DNA of 64,000 bases from Lactiplantibacillus plantarum (lineage in GTDB: Bacteria > Bacillota > Bacilli > Lactobacillales > Lactobacillaceae): NCBI RefSeq assembly GCF_014131735.1, contig NZ_CP039121.1:310001-374000 (forward strand). Direction: 5' to 3'. The translations under genes and the position numbers were made by a program. Below, piece by piece: positions 1 through 9,641 of this stretch; position 1 is the first letter of the stretch, and every line of letters starts with the position of its first letter. The notes beneath the pieces are model-generated. The model made no database searches. It was given only the letters and a program-made list of their open reading frames with translations, and had not been told where the DNA came from.

Positions 1-405
1 CAAAATCACGATTTGTTTATCCCAGCCGGGCGGTCGAAGACGAGTTTTATTGATACACGTGATATTGGTGAGATTGCGGGCGTGGCGTTACTAGATACAC
101 AATATTTACAACAGAAATTGACTGTGACTGGTCCAGAAGCGTTGACTTATCAGCAAATTGCGGCGCTAATGACTGAATCCTTTGGTCACCCGGTAACGTA
201 TCATCGACCGAGCTTATGGCGGTTTCGCCGCGTGATGTTGAAGCGGGGAATCAAGAAGGACTATGTTAATGTTATGGTAATGCTGTATTTGATTACCCAG
301 TTGGGCAACGCTAAACGCGTGACCGATACGGCTGAAAAAGTGCTGGGTCACGCCCCGCATACGATGACAACTTACTTACGAGATTATGCAGATCAGTTAC
401 AGTAG
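1..405 (+). CDS. NAD(P)-binding NmrA-like oxidoreductase, C-terminal part (cut by window edge)
   Basis: The frame is open from base 1, so the gene starts upstream and only about 134 C-terminal residues are visible. The segment FIDTRDIGEIA followed by LTVTGPEALTYQQIAALM is the usual layout of the second half of atypical short-chain dehydrogenases of the NmrA/SDRa group: the RDIGEIA stretch lies near the substrate pocket, and TGPEALTY begins the small C-terminal domain. These proteins bind NAD(P)(H) and act as quinone or azo reductases or as redox sensors. The nucleotide-binding GxxGxxG motif is outside the window, so reductase and sensor roles cannot be told apart. A terminator follows about 70 bases after the stop. 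Confidence 0.75.
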   Translation, partial: QNHDLFIPAGRSKTSFIDTRDIGEIAGVALLDTQYLQQKLTVTGPEALTYQQIAALMTESFGHPVTYHRPSLWRFRRVMLKRGIKKDYVNVMVMLYLITQLGNAKRVTDTAEKVLGHAPHTMTTYLRDYADQLQ

Positions 406-470
406 TTAGGTCGAGGAGTAGGCATGTCATTTGGCAGTTGTGGGTTAATTTAGTGGTGAGCATGGTCAAC

Positions 471-508
471 AAAAAAACAGTTACCTCATTTTGAAGTAAC
501 TGTTTTTT
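471..508. terminator. Bidirectional intrinsic terminator
   Basis: AACAGTTAC pairs with GTAACTGTT around a short loop. An A-run precedes the stem and a T-run follows it, so it can stop transcription from both sides between two convergent genes. Confidence 0.85.
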
Positions 509-609
509 AGCGGACATATCCAGTACAGACTAGCTAATTCAAGCAAACAGGCATTGAAGTAGGATGCCTGCTGATTTTTATAAGCGATAACGACTAGCAA
601 ATACAATGC

Positions 610-1110
610 TTAGGCATACTTATGTGCAATTTTAGCCGCAACGGCCGCCGCGATAGCACCAACTAGGTCATCAATAAACGTGTTAACAACGCCTGACTTA
701 TCAGTATCTAACTTCTTAATGACGCCTTCTTTAACTTTATCCACGTAACCATAATTAGTGACGCCGATGGTGCCGTAAATATTCGCCATATTAAGTGCTA
801 AGCCTTCATCAACACCGAAGACGCCGGCGTCACTGGCAATGATAGATTGGAGCGGCTCGTTTAGCTGGCCTTCTGTGGCAAGGCGGTCGAGTTCTAACGC
901 AACCATCGCATTGTTCAATAGTTCGCGCTTATGCAGTACTTCTTGCGTCTCCATTTCGCACTCTTCGATTGTTAAGTTAGGGACGTATTTTGTTTGTAAG
1001 TTATAAGTGATATGCGCAATTTCATGATAAGTAATCCCTTTTGCGGCTAAGGCTTGAATGACGAACTCATACGCAGCCTTATCAGGATATTTAAACGTTG
1101 GTTTTTCCAT
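610..1110 (-). CDS. Phosphatidylglycerophosphatase A-like protein (YutG family)
   Basis: This 166-residue protein resembles Bacillus YutG and the low-GC branch of the PgpA family, which removes phosphate from phosphatidylglycerophosphate in phospholipid synthesis. The C-terminal FIDDLVGAIAAAVAA matches the conserved acidic patch and following helix of the family. NMANIYGTIGVTNYGYVDK in the middle is the other conserved block. Unlike E. coli PgpA it has no obvious multi-pass membrane region, as is usual for the YutG group, and their phosphatase activity is less well established. The ATG at 1110 has a GGAGGGTAAC ribosome site. It is transcribed alone and convergently with the preceding gene. 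Confidence 0.75.
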   Translation of the reverse strand: MEKPTFKYPDKAAYEFVIQALAAKGITYHEIAHITYNLQTKYVPNLTIEECEMETQEVLHKRELLNNAMVALELDRLATEGQLNEPLQSIIASDAGVFGVDEGLALNMANIYGTIGVTNYGYVDKVKEGVIKKLDTDKSGVVNTFIDDLVGAIAAAVAAKIAHKYA

Positions 1111-1320
1111 AGTTACCCTCCAGAAATAAACAATTTGAGTAGGTTAGTTATTTAACCTAGTAAGTCCATTATAACGAGATGAGTGGCTAAAGAATATGAT
1201 TTGGGTTCAATATTCGTTGGTGCGGGTTAAAAAGGCGATTGTTGAAAACGATGACTGGTTATTTTAATTGAAACGCGTAAAATAAGACTGTTAAACATAA
1301 TGAAGGGTAAGATAATTTTG

Positions 1321-2214
1321 ATGAAACGTTGGCGAACGGTGATTCAATTGTTATTGATTGTTTTTGTTATCGGTGCGGCTGTGATTTTAGTTGGGGCCCG
1401 GAATCATGATACCAAGATTACGAAAGTAACGAGTCAATTGACACCGCGTTCTGCACGAATATTAAAGAATCAATATGACCAGTCAAAGACAGCGACGGTC
1501 TTTTTACATGGCTACAATGGTGGGGCGTATTCGACGAACTATCTGATTCGTAAAGCCGAAAAAGCGGGGGCTGCCCAAAAAGCGTTAGTGGTGCACGTGT
1601 ACAAGAATGGTGTGATGGCCTTTAAGGGTTATTGGCAAAAGTCAATCAAGAATCCGATGGTTCAAGTTGTTTTTCAAGATAATCACGCCTCACAAAAAGC
1701 CCAGATCTATTGGTTACACCAAGTCTTAGTCCAACTAAAAGCGAAGTATGGCGTCAAAGCTTATAATGCGGTTGGTCATTCCCTCGGGGCCAATGATATT
1801 GTCAATCAGGCATTGAAGTATGGGCATGACAAACGCTTACCAACGTTGAATAAAATCGTGACGATTGGCGGACCGTTCGATGGCCTGACCGGGTTTCTGA
1901 GCACGCAGACGGAAGCAACGGTCCGGCGCTTGGATGTTAAACCAAGTCGTTTCACGAAGCATTTTTCAGAAATGCTCAAGTATCGCCACAATTTTCCAGA
2001 CAACGTGAAACTACTCAATGTCTATGGAGATACAAACACGGGGTATAACAATGATGGTTTTGTGGGTGTCGCTTCAGCGCGCTCAATTCGGTACTTGTTG
2101 CGCGGAAAATTAGCACAGTATCAAGAAGCTTTCTACAGTGGGGAACAGGCGGCGCATTGCGCGTTGAATCAGAATCCAAGTGTCGCTCACAAGATGATTG
2201 CCTTTTTGTGGTAA
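1321..2214 (+). CDS. Secreted or membrane-anchored alpha/beta hydrolase, DUF915 family
   Basis: About 297 residues. An N-terminal hydrophobic segment (about residues 6-25) acts as signal or anchor, so the catalytic part should sit outside the membrane. TVFLHGYNGG is the oxyanion-hole strand of alpha/beta hydrolases, and AVGHSLGAND carries the nucleophile serine in a GxSxG elbow. A late His (AAHCALN) is a candidate triad member. The DUF915 family is common in lactobacilli as cell-surface hydrolases of unknown substrate. An upstream in-frame ATG at 1300 exists, but the AAGGGTAAGA sequence lies between it and the ATG at 1321, so 1321 is preferred. It is transcribed alone and followed by a terminator. 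Confidence 0.8.
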   Translation: MKRWRTVIQLLLIVFVIGAAVILVGARNHDTKITKVTSQLTPRSARILKNQYDQSKTATVFLHGYNGGAYSTNYLIRKAEKAGAAQKALVVHVYKNGVMAFKGYWQKSIKNPMVQVVFQDNHASQKAQIYWLHQVLVQLKAKYGVKAYNAVGHSLGANDIVNQALKYGHDKRLPTLNKIVTIGGPFDGLTGFLSTQTEATVRRLDVKPSRFTKHFSEMLKYRHNFPDNVKLLNVYGDTNTGYNNDGFVGVASARSIRYLLRGKLAQYQEAFYSGEQAAHCALNQNPSVAHKMIAFLW

Positions 2215-2252
2215 GTGTTATTGTGTCAGGATGGGTGCATTAAATAAATGAG

Positions 2253-2287
2253 GTCGTTCGGGTAAATACTCGGGCGGCTTTTTTTGT
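2253..2287 (+). terminator. Intrinsic terminator after the DUF915 hydrolase
   Basis: GTCGTTCGGG pairs fully, including G-U pairs, with CTCGGGCGGC and is followed by a run of Ts. Confidence 0.85.
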
Positions 2288-2501
2288 AGCGCCAAATTAG
2301 GCGGTCAAACGCAGCAACTACAGCTTTGGTGACGTTTTCAATAAGGAAGACAGCTTTAGAAAACAAAGTATTGCGACCTATTCGTCGTTAAAAACAGGGG
2401 TTAATAGTTAAAAATCGCAATTAAGTGAAAGTTAGAGCGTGCTATAATGACACAACATTAAGATTTTACAACAAAGTCATTAAAATTTGTGGAGGGATCT
2501 T

Positions 2502-3884
2502 ATGAAAATAACTAATGCTGATGGCACAATCCGGGCGCTTAGTAACCGGCATGTCCAAATGATTGCAATTGGTGGCACGATTGGGACAGGATTATTTCTT
2601 GGTTCAGGGAGTACGATTTCAAAGACGGGACCGTCAGTCATGTGGGTGTACTTGGTGTTGGGCTTCTTCTTCTTTTTAATGATGCGGGCAATTGGTGAGA
2701 TGTTCTATTCTGATCCTACCCAACACACATTCGTGGCGTTTATTTCCCGCTATTTGGGACCGAGTGTTGGTCATTTTACAGGGTGGACCTATTGGATCGG
2801 TTTGATTTTTGTCTGTATGGCTGAGCTGACGGCTACGGCAACGTATGTCAAATTTTGGTTACCAAATGTCCCCGCCTGGCTAATTGAGATTAGCTTCCTG
2901 TTAATTTTGGCGGGCGTTAATTTAACGGCTGCACGGTTATTTGGCGAAGCAGAGTTCTGGTTTGCGATGATTAAGATCGTCGCAATCATTGCACTGATTG
3001 TCACTGGTATTTTCATGATGGTGGGACATCACCCAACCCCATTAGGCCAGGCTTCAATCGGCAATTTGTTCCATAATTATCAGGTCTTTCCCAATGGGAT
3101 AGCTAACTTTATCTCGGCATTTCCAATGGTCTTCTTTGCTTTTCAGGGCATTGAATTTGTCAGTATAACGATTGGTGAGGCCAAGAACCCTCACCGCGTT
3201 ATCAAAAAGGCGGTCAATGAAACTTTGTTGCGGATTTTGTTGTTTTATATTGGTGCGTTAATTGTCATTATGGGCATTATTCCGTGGACATCACTGTCAC
3301 CCGATAGCAGTCCGTTTGTGCAAGTCTTCAAGTTGGCAGGATACCCAGCAGCGGCCGCCATCATTAACTTTGTCGTCTTAACGTCGGCAGCCTCATCGCT
3401 AAATAGTTGTTTGTTCTCAGCTGGACGTCACTTCTATCAGCTAGCCACTGAAATGCCAGTTACGAGTCGCATGCACCAAATCTTTGGTCAGATTTCGAAA
3501 AGTGGTGTGCCGGCAGCAGCAATCGTGTTGTCCGCGGTACTAGTGCTAGTGACCCCCATCATGAGTTTAAGTGCTGCAACGACGGCAGTTTTTACCGTCG
3601 TGACCGGGATCTCTAGTGATATGTACCTGATTGTTTACACGCTGGCGATGCTGGCCCACCGGAAGTACCGGCTATCTAATGACTATCTGGCGGATGGGTT
3701 TAAGATGCCGGCGTACCGAATCACGAGCCCACTGACGATTGCCTTTTTTGTTCTCATTTTTGCCAGTCTATTCTTCATTCAAGCTGATATTGTCGGTGCA
3801 ATCGGTGCGATTATTTGGACGTTACTATTTGGTGGCATCACTTTTGCCCACCAAGCGCGCTTGCGAGCTGTAACACGGTCGTAA
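2502..3884 (+). CDS. Amino acid permease, APC superfamily
   Basis: A 460-residue, roughly 12-helix permease of the AAT type (GABA, D-serine/D-alanine/glycine and aromatic amino acid carriers). IGGTIGTGLFLGSG after the cytoplasmic N-terminus is the helix-1 substrate-binding signature, GWTYWIG and AFQGIEFVSITIGEAKNPHR are conserved family blocks. It imports amino acids by proton symport across the cytoplasmic membrane; the substrate cannot be read from sequence. An upstream in-frame TTG at 2487 overlaps the GGAGG ribosome site, so the ATG at 2502 is the real start. A TATAAT box lies at 2443-2448. The next unit downstream is tyrosine-regulated, which hints at amino acid context but not at specificity. 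Confidence 0.88.
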   Translation: MKITNADGTIRALSNRHVQMIAIGGTIGTGLFLGSGSTISKTGPSVMWVYLVLGFFFFLMMRAIGEMFYSDPTQHTFVAFISRYLGPSVGHFTGWTYWIGLIFVCMAELTATATYVKFWLPNVPAWLIEISFLLILAGVNLTAARLFGEAEFWFAMIKIVAIIALIVTGIFMMVGHHPTPLGQASIGNLFHNYQVFPNGIANFISAFPMVFFAFQGIEFVSITIGEAKNPHRVIKKAVNETLLRILLFYIGALIVIMGIIPWTSLSPDSSPFVQVFKLAGYPAAAAIINFVVLTSAASSLNSCLFSAGRHFYQLATEMPVTSRMHQIFGQISKSGVPAAAIVLSAVLVLVTPIMSLSAATTAVFTVVTGISSDMYLIVYTLAMLAHRKYRLSNDYLADGFKMPAYRITSPLTIAFFVLIFASLFFIQADIVGAIGAIIWTLLFGGITFAHQARLRAVTRS

Positions 3885-3910
3885 TCTTAAAATGAGAATT
3901 ATATTATAAA

Positions 3911-4204
3911 ATGGCTTGACGATGATAAAAGATGGTGGTATTGTTAATCACAAGTTAATAACTGTACGATAACGTTACATCAAGTAGACATAGTGGTAGG
4001 TGTCAGGAAGCCGGTGGTTGCTGCGAACCGGTCAGCTACTATGATTGAAATACGGTAACCGAGTTTCGACTGAACGGATAATAACTAGAACCGTTATCTT
4101 CTAGTGAGTGGTGGATTAAGTGTCAATAATCCGCAACCTGGGTGGTACCGCGACTAGTCTAATCGTCCCTGTTGTTCATATGAACAATGGGGACGATTTT
4201 TTTG
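3911..4204 (+). promoter_or_regulatory. T-box riboswitch with a tyrosine (UAC) specifier
   Basis: All parts of a T-box leader are present: the GACGATGA element near the start, a Stem I apical region, a specifier loop, the T-box core GGGTGGTACCGCG at about 4139-4151, and a terminator AATCGTCCC...GGGGACGATT plus T-run (4161-4203). Stem I halves CATAGT/ACTATG and GTTAC/GTAAC bracket a loop that reads GAAATACGG. TAC at 4051-4053, followed by a purine, is the natural specifier. Uncharged tRNA-Tyr would stabilise the antiterminator and switch on the NhaC-family gene downstream. The specifier was assigned by hand folding. Confidence 0.88.
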
Positions 4205-4222
4205 ATGAAGAGGATGAGAATA

Positions 4223-4261
4223 ATGACAAATCAACGCTGTGGTGGGATTGCACGATATTAA
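4223..4261 (+). CDS. Possible 12-codon leader peptide between T-box and nhaC-type gene
   Basis: ATG follows AGAGGATGAGAATA, a reasonable ribosome site, and opens a frame encoding MTNQRCGGIARY before TAA. The last codon is Tyr, the amino acid sensed by the T-box just upstream. It is too short to judge as coding by composition, and it may be accidental. Confidence 0.25.
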   Translation: MTNQRCGGIARY

Positions 4262-4318
4262 AATTTTGATGATGAATATGCGTCACTGGAATTTTATCAA
4301 TCGAAGGGGTAATAAATT

Positions 4319-5743
4319 ATGAACAAAACAAAAGCACCACAAATTAGTACCTTAGAAGCAGTCATTGTCTTACTGGTCGTCCTCGGAATTATGAGTGCGG
4401 GTGTGATTGGTTGGGGATTATCGCCCCAAGTTCCCGTATTACTCGCAATGGGCGTTGTCACTGCTTGGGCGATGTTGCGCGGTTTTCCATGGTCAGCAGT
4501 TAATGCCGGGATTAAAGAGGGCATTGATAAAGGAATCGTGCCAATCTTCATCTTTATTCTCATTGGTGCGATGATTTCAACTTGGATTGCGGCGGGAACG
4601 ATTCCCACACTCATGGTGATTGGATTCAAAATCATTAATATTCAGTGGTTTTTGCCATCAGTCTTTATTGTTTGTACCCTAGTCGGTGCGGCGATCGGCA
4701 GTGCCTTTACGGTAACATCGACGGTCGGAATTGCCTTTTTCGGCATGGGCGTGACCATGAATCTGAATCCAGCCTTAGTTGCCGGTGCAATTATCAGTGG
4801 TGGAATCTTCGGCGATAAATTATCACCATTATCAGAAACCAATAATTTAGCTTCAGCCGTAGTGGATACTGATCTTTTTACGCACATTAAACATATCTTA
4901 TGGAGCACGCTACCGGCCGGGCTCATTTCATTAGGCTTGTTTGCTATGCTGGGGCACAGTAATACGGAGACAAGCTTAGCCAAGATCAATCAAACAGTTG
5001 CGGTTTTAAATGGTCATTTCAGTATCTCAGCCTTGGCATTATTACCAATCGTCTTAGTCTTCATTTGTGCCGGGTTTAAAATGCCAGCCATTCCAACGAT
5101 GCTTTTAAATATTTTTATTTCGGCGGGCTTGATTCTATTTGAACAGCCTGAGTTATCACTGGCGAAGTTAACCGCCATTATTAACACGGGATTTGTTTCG
5201 AAGACGGGGAATACGAGTGTTGATACGTTGCTTTCACGGGGCGGAATCGTCAGCATGATGAGTATGGTCGCTTTAATTGTGGTTACGCTATCCTTAGGAG
5301 GATTGTTGGTCAAGTTTGGACTGATCAATCAAATTATGACCCCGGTTGCTAAGCACTTGAATAGCGATGGCAAGTTAGTATTGGCGGGTGTATTAACTTG
5401 TATTGGTGTCAACGTGTTTGTTGGTGAACAATTTCTTTCGATTATCTTACCAGGGCGCGCTTTTCGCCAGGCATTCAATGATGGTGGCTTATCCGGAAAT
5501 GCACTGGGGCGGGTCCTTGAAGATGGCGGTACGGTGATCAATTACCTAGTCCCGTGGGGCGTTGGCGGCGTCTTCCTGACGACGACGCTGGGAGTACCAA
5601 CCGTCCAATACTTACCGTTTGTTTTCTTCAGTTTACTTTGTCCAGTTATCTCGGTAATCAGCGGTTTCACTGGTGTTGGTATGGCGCACTTGAATCAGCG
5701 AACTGCAGTGAAAACTAAGCATGTGACTGCGACGGAGGTTTAA
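4319..5743 (+). CDS. NhaC-family antiporter, probable tyrosine-linked transporter
   Basis: A 474-residue multi-pass membrane protein of the NhaC family. Visible family blocks are GAAIGSAFTVTSTVGIAF, ISGGIFGDKLSPLSETNNLA and EDGGTVINYLVPWGVGG, which line the ion path of NhaC/MleN/YheL proteins. Members exchange Na+ and H+ or exchange organic acids and amino acids with ions. Tyrosine-specific T-boxes are known in front of YheL-type NhaC members and have been read as tyrosine transporters, so the Tyr leader here suggests tyrosine uptake or exchange rather than housekeeping sodium export. The start ATG has AAGGGGT nine bases upstream. A small gene follows 38 bases after the stop, probably in the same transcript. 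Confidence 0.88.
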   Translation: MNKTKAPQISTLEAVIVLLVVLGIMSAGVIGWGLSPQVPVLLAMGVVTAWAMLRGFPWSAVNAGIKEGIDKGIVPIFIFILIGAMISTWIAAGTIPTLMVIGFKIINIQWFLPSVFIVCTLVGAAIGSAFTVTSTVGIAFFGMGVTMNLNPALVAGAIISGGIFGDKLSPLSETNNLASAVVDTDLFTHIKHILWSTLPAGLISLGLFAMLGHSNTETSLAKINQTVAVLNGHFSISALALLPIVLVFICAGFKMPAIPTMLLNIFISAGLILFEQPELSLAKLTAIINTGFVSKTGNTSVDTLLSRGGIVSMMSMVALIVVTLSLGGLLVKFGLINQIMTPVAKHLNSDGKLVLAGVLTCIGVNVFVGEQFLSIILPGRAFRQAFNDGGLSGNALGRVLEDGGTVINYLVPWGVGGVFLTTTLGVPTVQYLPFVFFSLLCPVISVISGFTGVGMAHLNQRTAVKTKHVTATEV

Positions 5744-5781
5744 TCGTTGGTCGATCAGTTCACTTTAGGGAAGGTTGACGA

Positions 5782-6087
5782 ATGGCTGTTAAAATAGTTA
5801 CTTTATGTGGGTCTAGAAAATATGCGGCAGTATTTGAAACGGTTGAACTGGCTCTGAGTAAACAAGGTGTTATTGTTTTAAAGCCAGTTTTCAGTGATGA
5901 AGTATTAACACCGATTGAACTTCAGAATTTACGCCAGACACATTTGAAAAAAATCGACTTGGCAGATGAAGTAGTGGTCATTAATGTCGCTGGCTACATT
6001 GGTGAGCGGACTAGGCAAGAAATTGGCTATGCACAGCGTCAACATAAGAGAATTCGGTATTACGCAGTTACGGAAAACGAGCATTAA
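5782..6087 (+). CDS. Small Rossmann-like protein, nucleoside 2-deoxyribosyltransferase-like
   Basis: 101 residues. VTLCGSRKY at the N-terminus and IDLADEVVVINVAGYIGERTRQEIGYA near the C-terminus match the general pattern of small nucleoside 2-deoxyribosyltransferase-like or DUF4406-type proteins: a strand-loop with GS, then D-x-V-x-x-N and an E-x-x-x-A helix. Function is not known; these proteins may bind nucleotides. AGGGAAGGTTGACGA upstream supports the ATG. It lies 38 bases after the NhaC-type gene and its TAA directly abuts the site where the IS has inserted, so any terminator it had has been displaced by the element. Confidence 0.6.
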   Translation: MAVKIVTLCGSRKYAAVFETVELALSKQGVIVLKPVFSDEVLTPIELQNLRQTHLKKIDLADEVVVINVAGYIGERTRQEIGYAQRQHKRIRYYAVTENEH

Positions 6088-7890
<1,803 letters not shown>

Positions 7891-7913
7891 ATTTTGCGTT
7901 GATTTAGTAATCT

Positions 7914-9005
7914 TTACTTGAGTTTAGTAGCCGCTTGAAAATCTGCGTACATGGGATGGTTCAAATTGATCCCGCGTGATTTGGCAATGAACCAAGCTAA
8001 GACTTGGAACGGGATAATCGCAAGTAGTGGGGCTTTATACGGATCAGCAACGGCTTCGAGCTGGAGGGTTTGATCATCATTGACGGTCGGTTGGTCACCA
8101 GTGAGACTGATGGTATAAATGTGGGGCGTTAATCGCGATTCGTACGTCTTGACGGCCTGTAATTGGGTCATGACAGCCGGGTCTGTATTGATTTCAAGAT
8201 AGAACTGACAGTGATCTTCATGCGTCCCCATAAAGCCACCGTGGGTAAATGAGGCTAATGAGTAACCATGCGTTGGTACCCGGAGGATTTCGGTGAATTT
8301 GGCTTGCATTTCAGTTAGTGTTCCAGCTAGGACGTTAGCACCGATAGCTGTAAATTGAGGGGCGTTAGTGAAATCAATAGTGAACTTACGGTAGAAGTCG
8401 TTCGCCCGTTGAACAGTTGGATTCATGCTTTCAATCAGAAAACTGAACTCGTCTAATTCTTGATTGACTGCTAATTCGGTTAACCGTGCTTGAAGGGCAG
8501 CACTGCGGACGGCAAGCAACATTAAAGTGAGCACGATGGCTTGAAAGCTTAGTGTAATATAGGGCACTGATTCTTTGCCAGTTAGTAAGTCACAAGTTGC
8601 ATCGGCCATTGCGGTCAGAGCAGTCGATTTTTGATTAGTCACGATAATGACATGAGCTTGACTGGCCGTGTGGGCTTTTTCGATTGCCGCTTGCATGGTT
8701 GGATCATCATCTTTTAGAGAAATCCCGATAACAACATCGACACTGGGATCAGCTTCCTCATAAGTGACGTAGAGGTCGGCCGCAGCAATGGTCACTTGGA
8801 GGGCGGCCGTCTTTTGCATGTATAAGCGGGCGGTGTTGGCGGCGTTGAGTCTTGAACCAGTTGCGAGGATCAACCAGTGTTGTGGATGATCAGGGGTGGC
8901 AGTCAAGGCCGCCGTAATCTGTTTGGGATAATTGGTTAACAACCGCTCTAGTACTGGCTGTTCCCGACGAATGTATGAGAGCATGGTCGGATTATTCATC
9001 ATCAT
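7914..9005 (-). CDS. Double SIS-domain protein (GlmS isomerase-like, sugar-phosphate handling)
   Basis: About 363 residues with two SIS domains. The first (about 40-165) contains WLILATGSRLNAA and VVIGISLKDDDP, the phosphosugar-binding loops. The second ends in GINLNHPMYADF, the hallmark C-terminal stretch of GlmS-like isomerase and AgaS/FrlB-type proteins. It has no glutaminase domain, so it should deaminate or isomerise an amino-sugar phosphate or a glycated amino acid phosphate in the cytosol; the substrate is unknown. No PTS or kinase gene is adjacent. AGGAG is followed by several ATGs; the ATG at 9014 is only three bases away, so 9005 is preferred. Confidence 0.8.
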   Translation of the reverse strand: MMMNNPTMLSYIRREQPVLERLLTNYPKQITAALTATPDHPQHWLILATGSRLNAANTARLYMQKTAALQVTIAAADLYVTYEEADPSVDVVIGISLKDDDPTMQAAIEKAHTASQAHVIIVTNQKSTALTAMADATCDLLTGKESVPYITLSFQAIVLTLMLLAVRSAALQARLTELAVNQELDEFSFLIESMNPTVQRANDFYRKFTIDFTNAPQFTAIGANVLAGTLTEMQAKFTEILRVPTHGYSLASFTHGGFMGTHEDHCQFYLEINTDPAVMTQLQAVKTYESRLTPHIYTISLTGDQPTVNDDQTLQLEAVADPYKAPLLAIIPFQVLAWFIAKSRGINLNHPMYADFQAATKLK

Positions 9006-9426
9006 CAAAATCATCAGCTCCTAAAAAATAGTTATGTATATTAATATTAATTTAGCTTTATTGTAAACGTAAATGAACTTATAGTCAGCAAAAGAATGTT
9101 TAAAAATATGACTGTTGATTAATCGTAGCGGGTCCGCTTTAAATCAAAGGCGACTGCTCGCAAATCATCATAAAAGACGACTTAACGGCCAACAGTTTTA
9201 TTCACGGGCTTGCCATTATCGGAACATGTTGCGTTTCAATGTACGCAGAACAACATCCTAATCAGCATTCTGGTTAGATGGCGTCACCAGTAAGGGACCT
9301 TGTCGCAAATCGTATGCCGTTCATTTAAAATGCCAGCGCTGTTTGTGGCAGACCCGACATTGATTTAGGTGAATATTCATGTCTAGTTCTAAGTTCATTG
9401 TACCAATCATTTATGATAATTAGGGC
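9006..9426. other. Gene-free stretch between divergent genes
   Basis: About 420 bases with no convincing frame, no tRNA and no clear mobile element. It must hold the promoter of the SIS gene on the minus strand. Nothing else could be supported by eye. Confidence 0.5.
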
Positions 9427-9455
9427 TTGCATGTAACTGAAAAGGCTGGTAAAGT
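9427..9455 (+). promoter_or_regulatory. Promoter of the adenine deaminase unit
   Basis: TTGCAT and TAAAGT are separated by 17 bases, placing the transcript start near 9,461, about 20 bases before the riboswitch aptamer. Confidence 0.65.
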
Positions 9456-9481
9456 AAGGAACAATTTATCAATACAACTAA

Positions 9482-9551
9482 TTGCCTATATAATGCCATG
9501 ATATGGATGGCGAGTTTCTACCCAGTGCCGTAAACACTGGACTATAAGCGA
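9482..9551 (+). promoter_or_regulatory. Purine riboswitch aptamer, guanine/hypoxanthine class
   Basis: A full aptamer is visible. P1 is 9482-9489 with 9544-9551 (one C-A mismatch). P2 is GCCAT/ATGGC with loop GATATGG. The core GTTTCTACC is present, and P3 is CCAGTG/CACTGG with loop CCGTAAA. GACTATAAG closes the core. The specificity base (position 74 in xpt numbering) is C at 9542, predicting guanine or hypoxanthine rather than adenine, which would need T there. Confidence 0.93.
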
Positions 9552-9560
9552 ATTGAGTCG

Positions 9561-9608
9561 ACGGGTCTACACTGCTTAATTTGCCGTGTGGACCCGTTTG
9601 CTTTCTCC
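9561..9608 (+). terminator. Riboswitch expression-platform terminator
   Basis: ACGGGTCTACAC pairs with GTGTGGACCCGT over 12 bp with one G-U pair, followed by the T-rich TTGCTTTCT. It lies just past the aptamer, so ligand binding probably promotes termination. Confidence 0.75.
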
Positions 9609-9641
9609 GTAGGCAGACTGACTAGTGAGGAGAAAATAACG

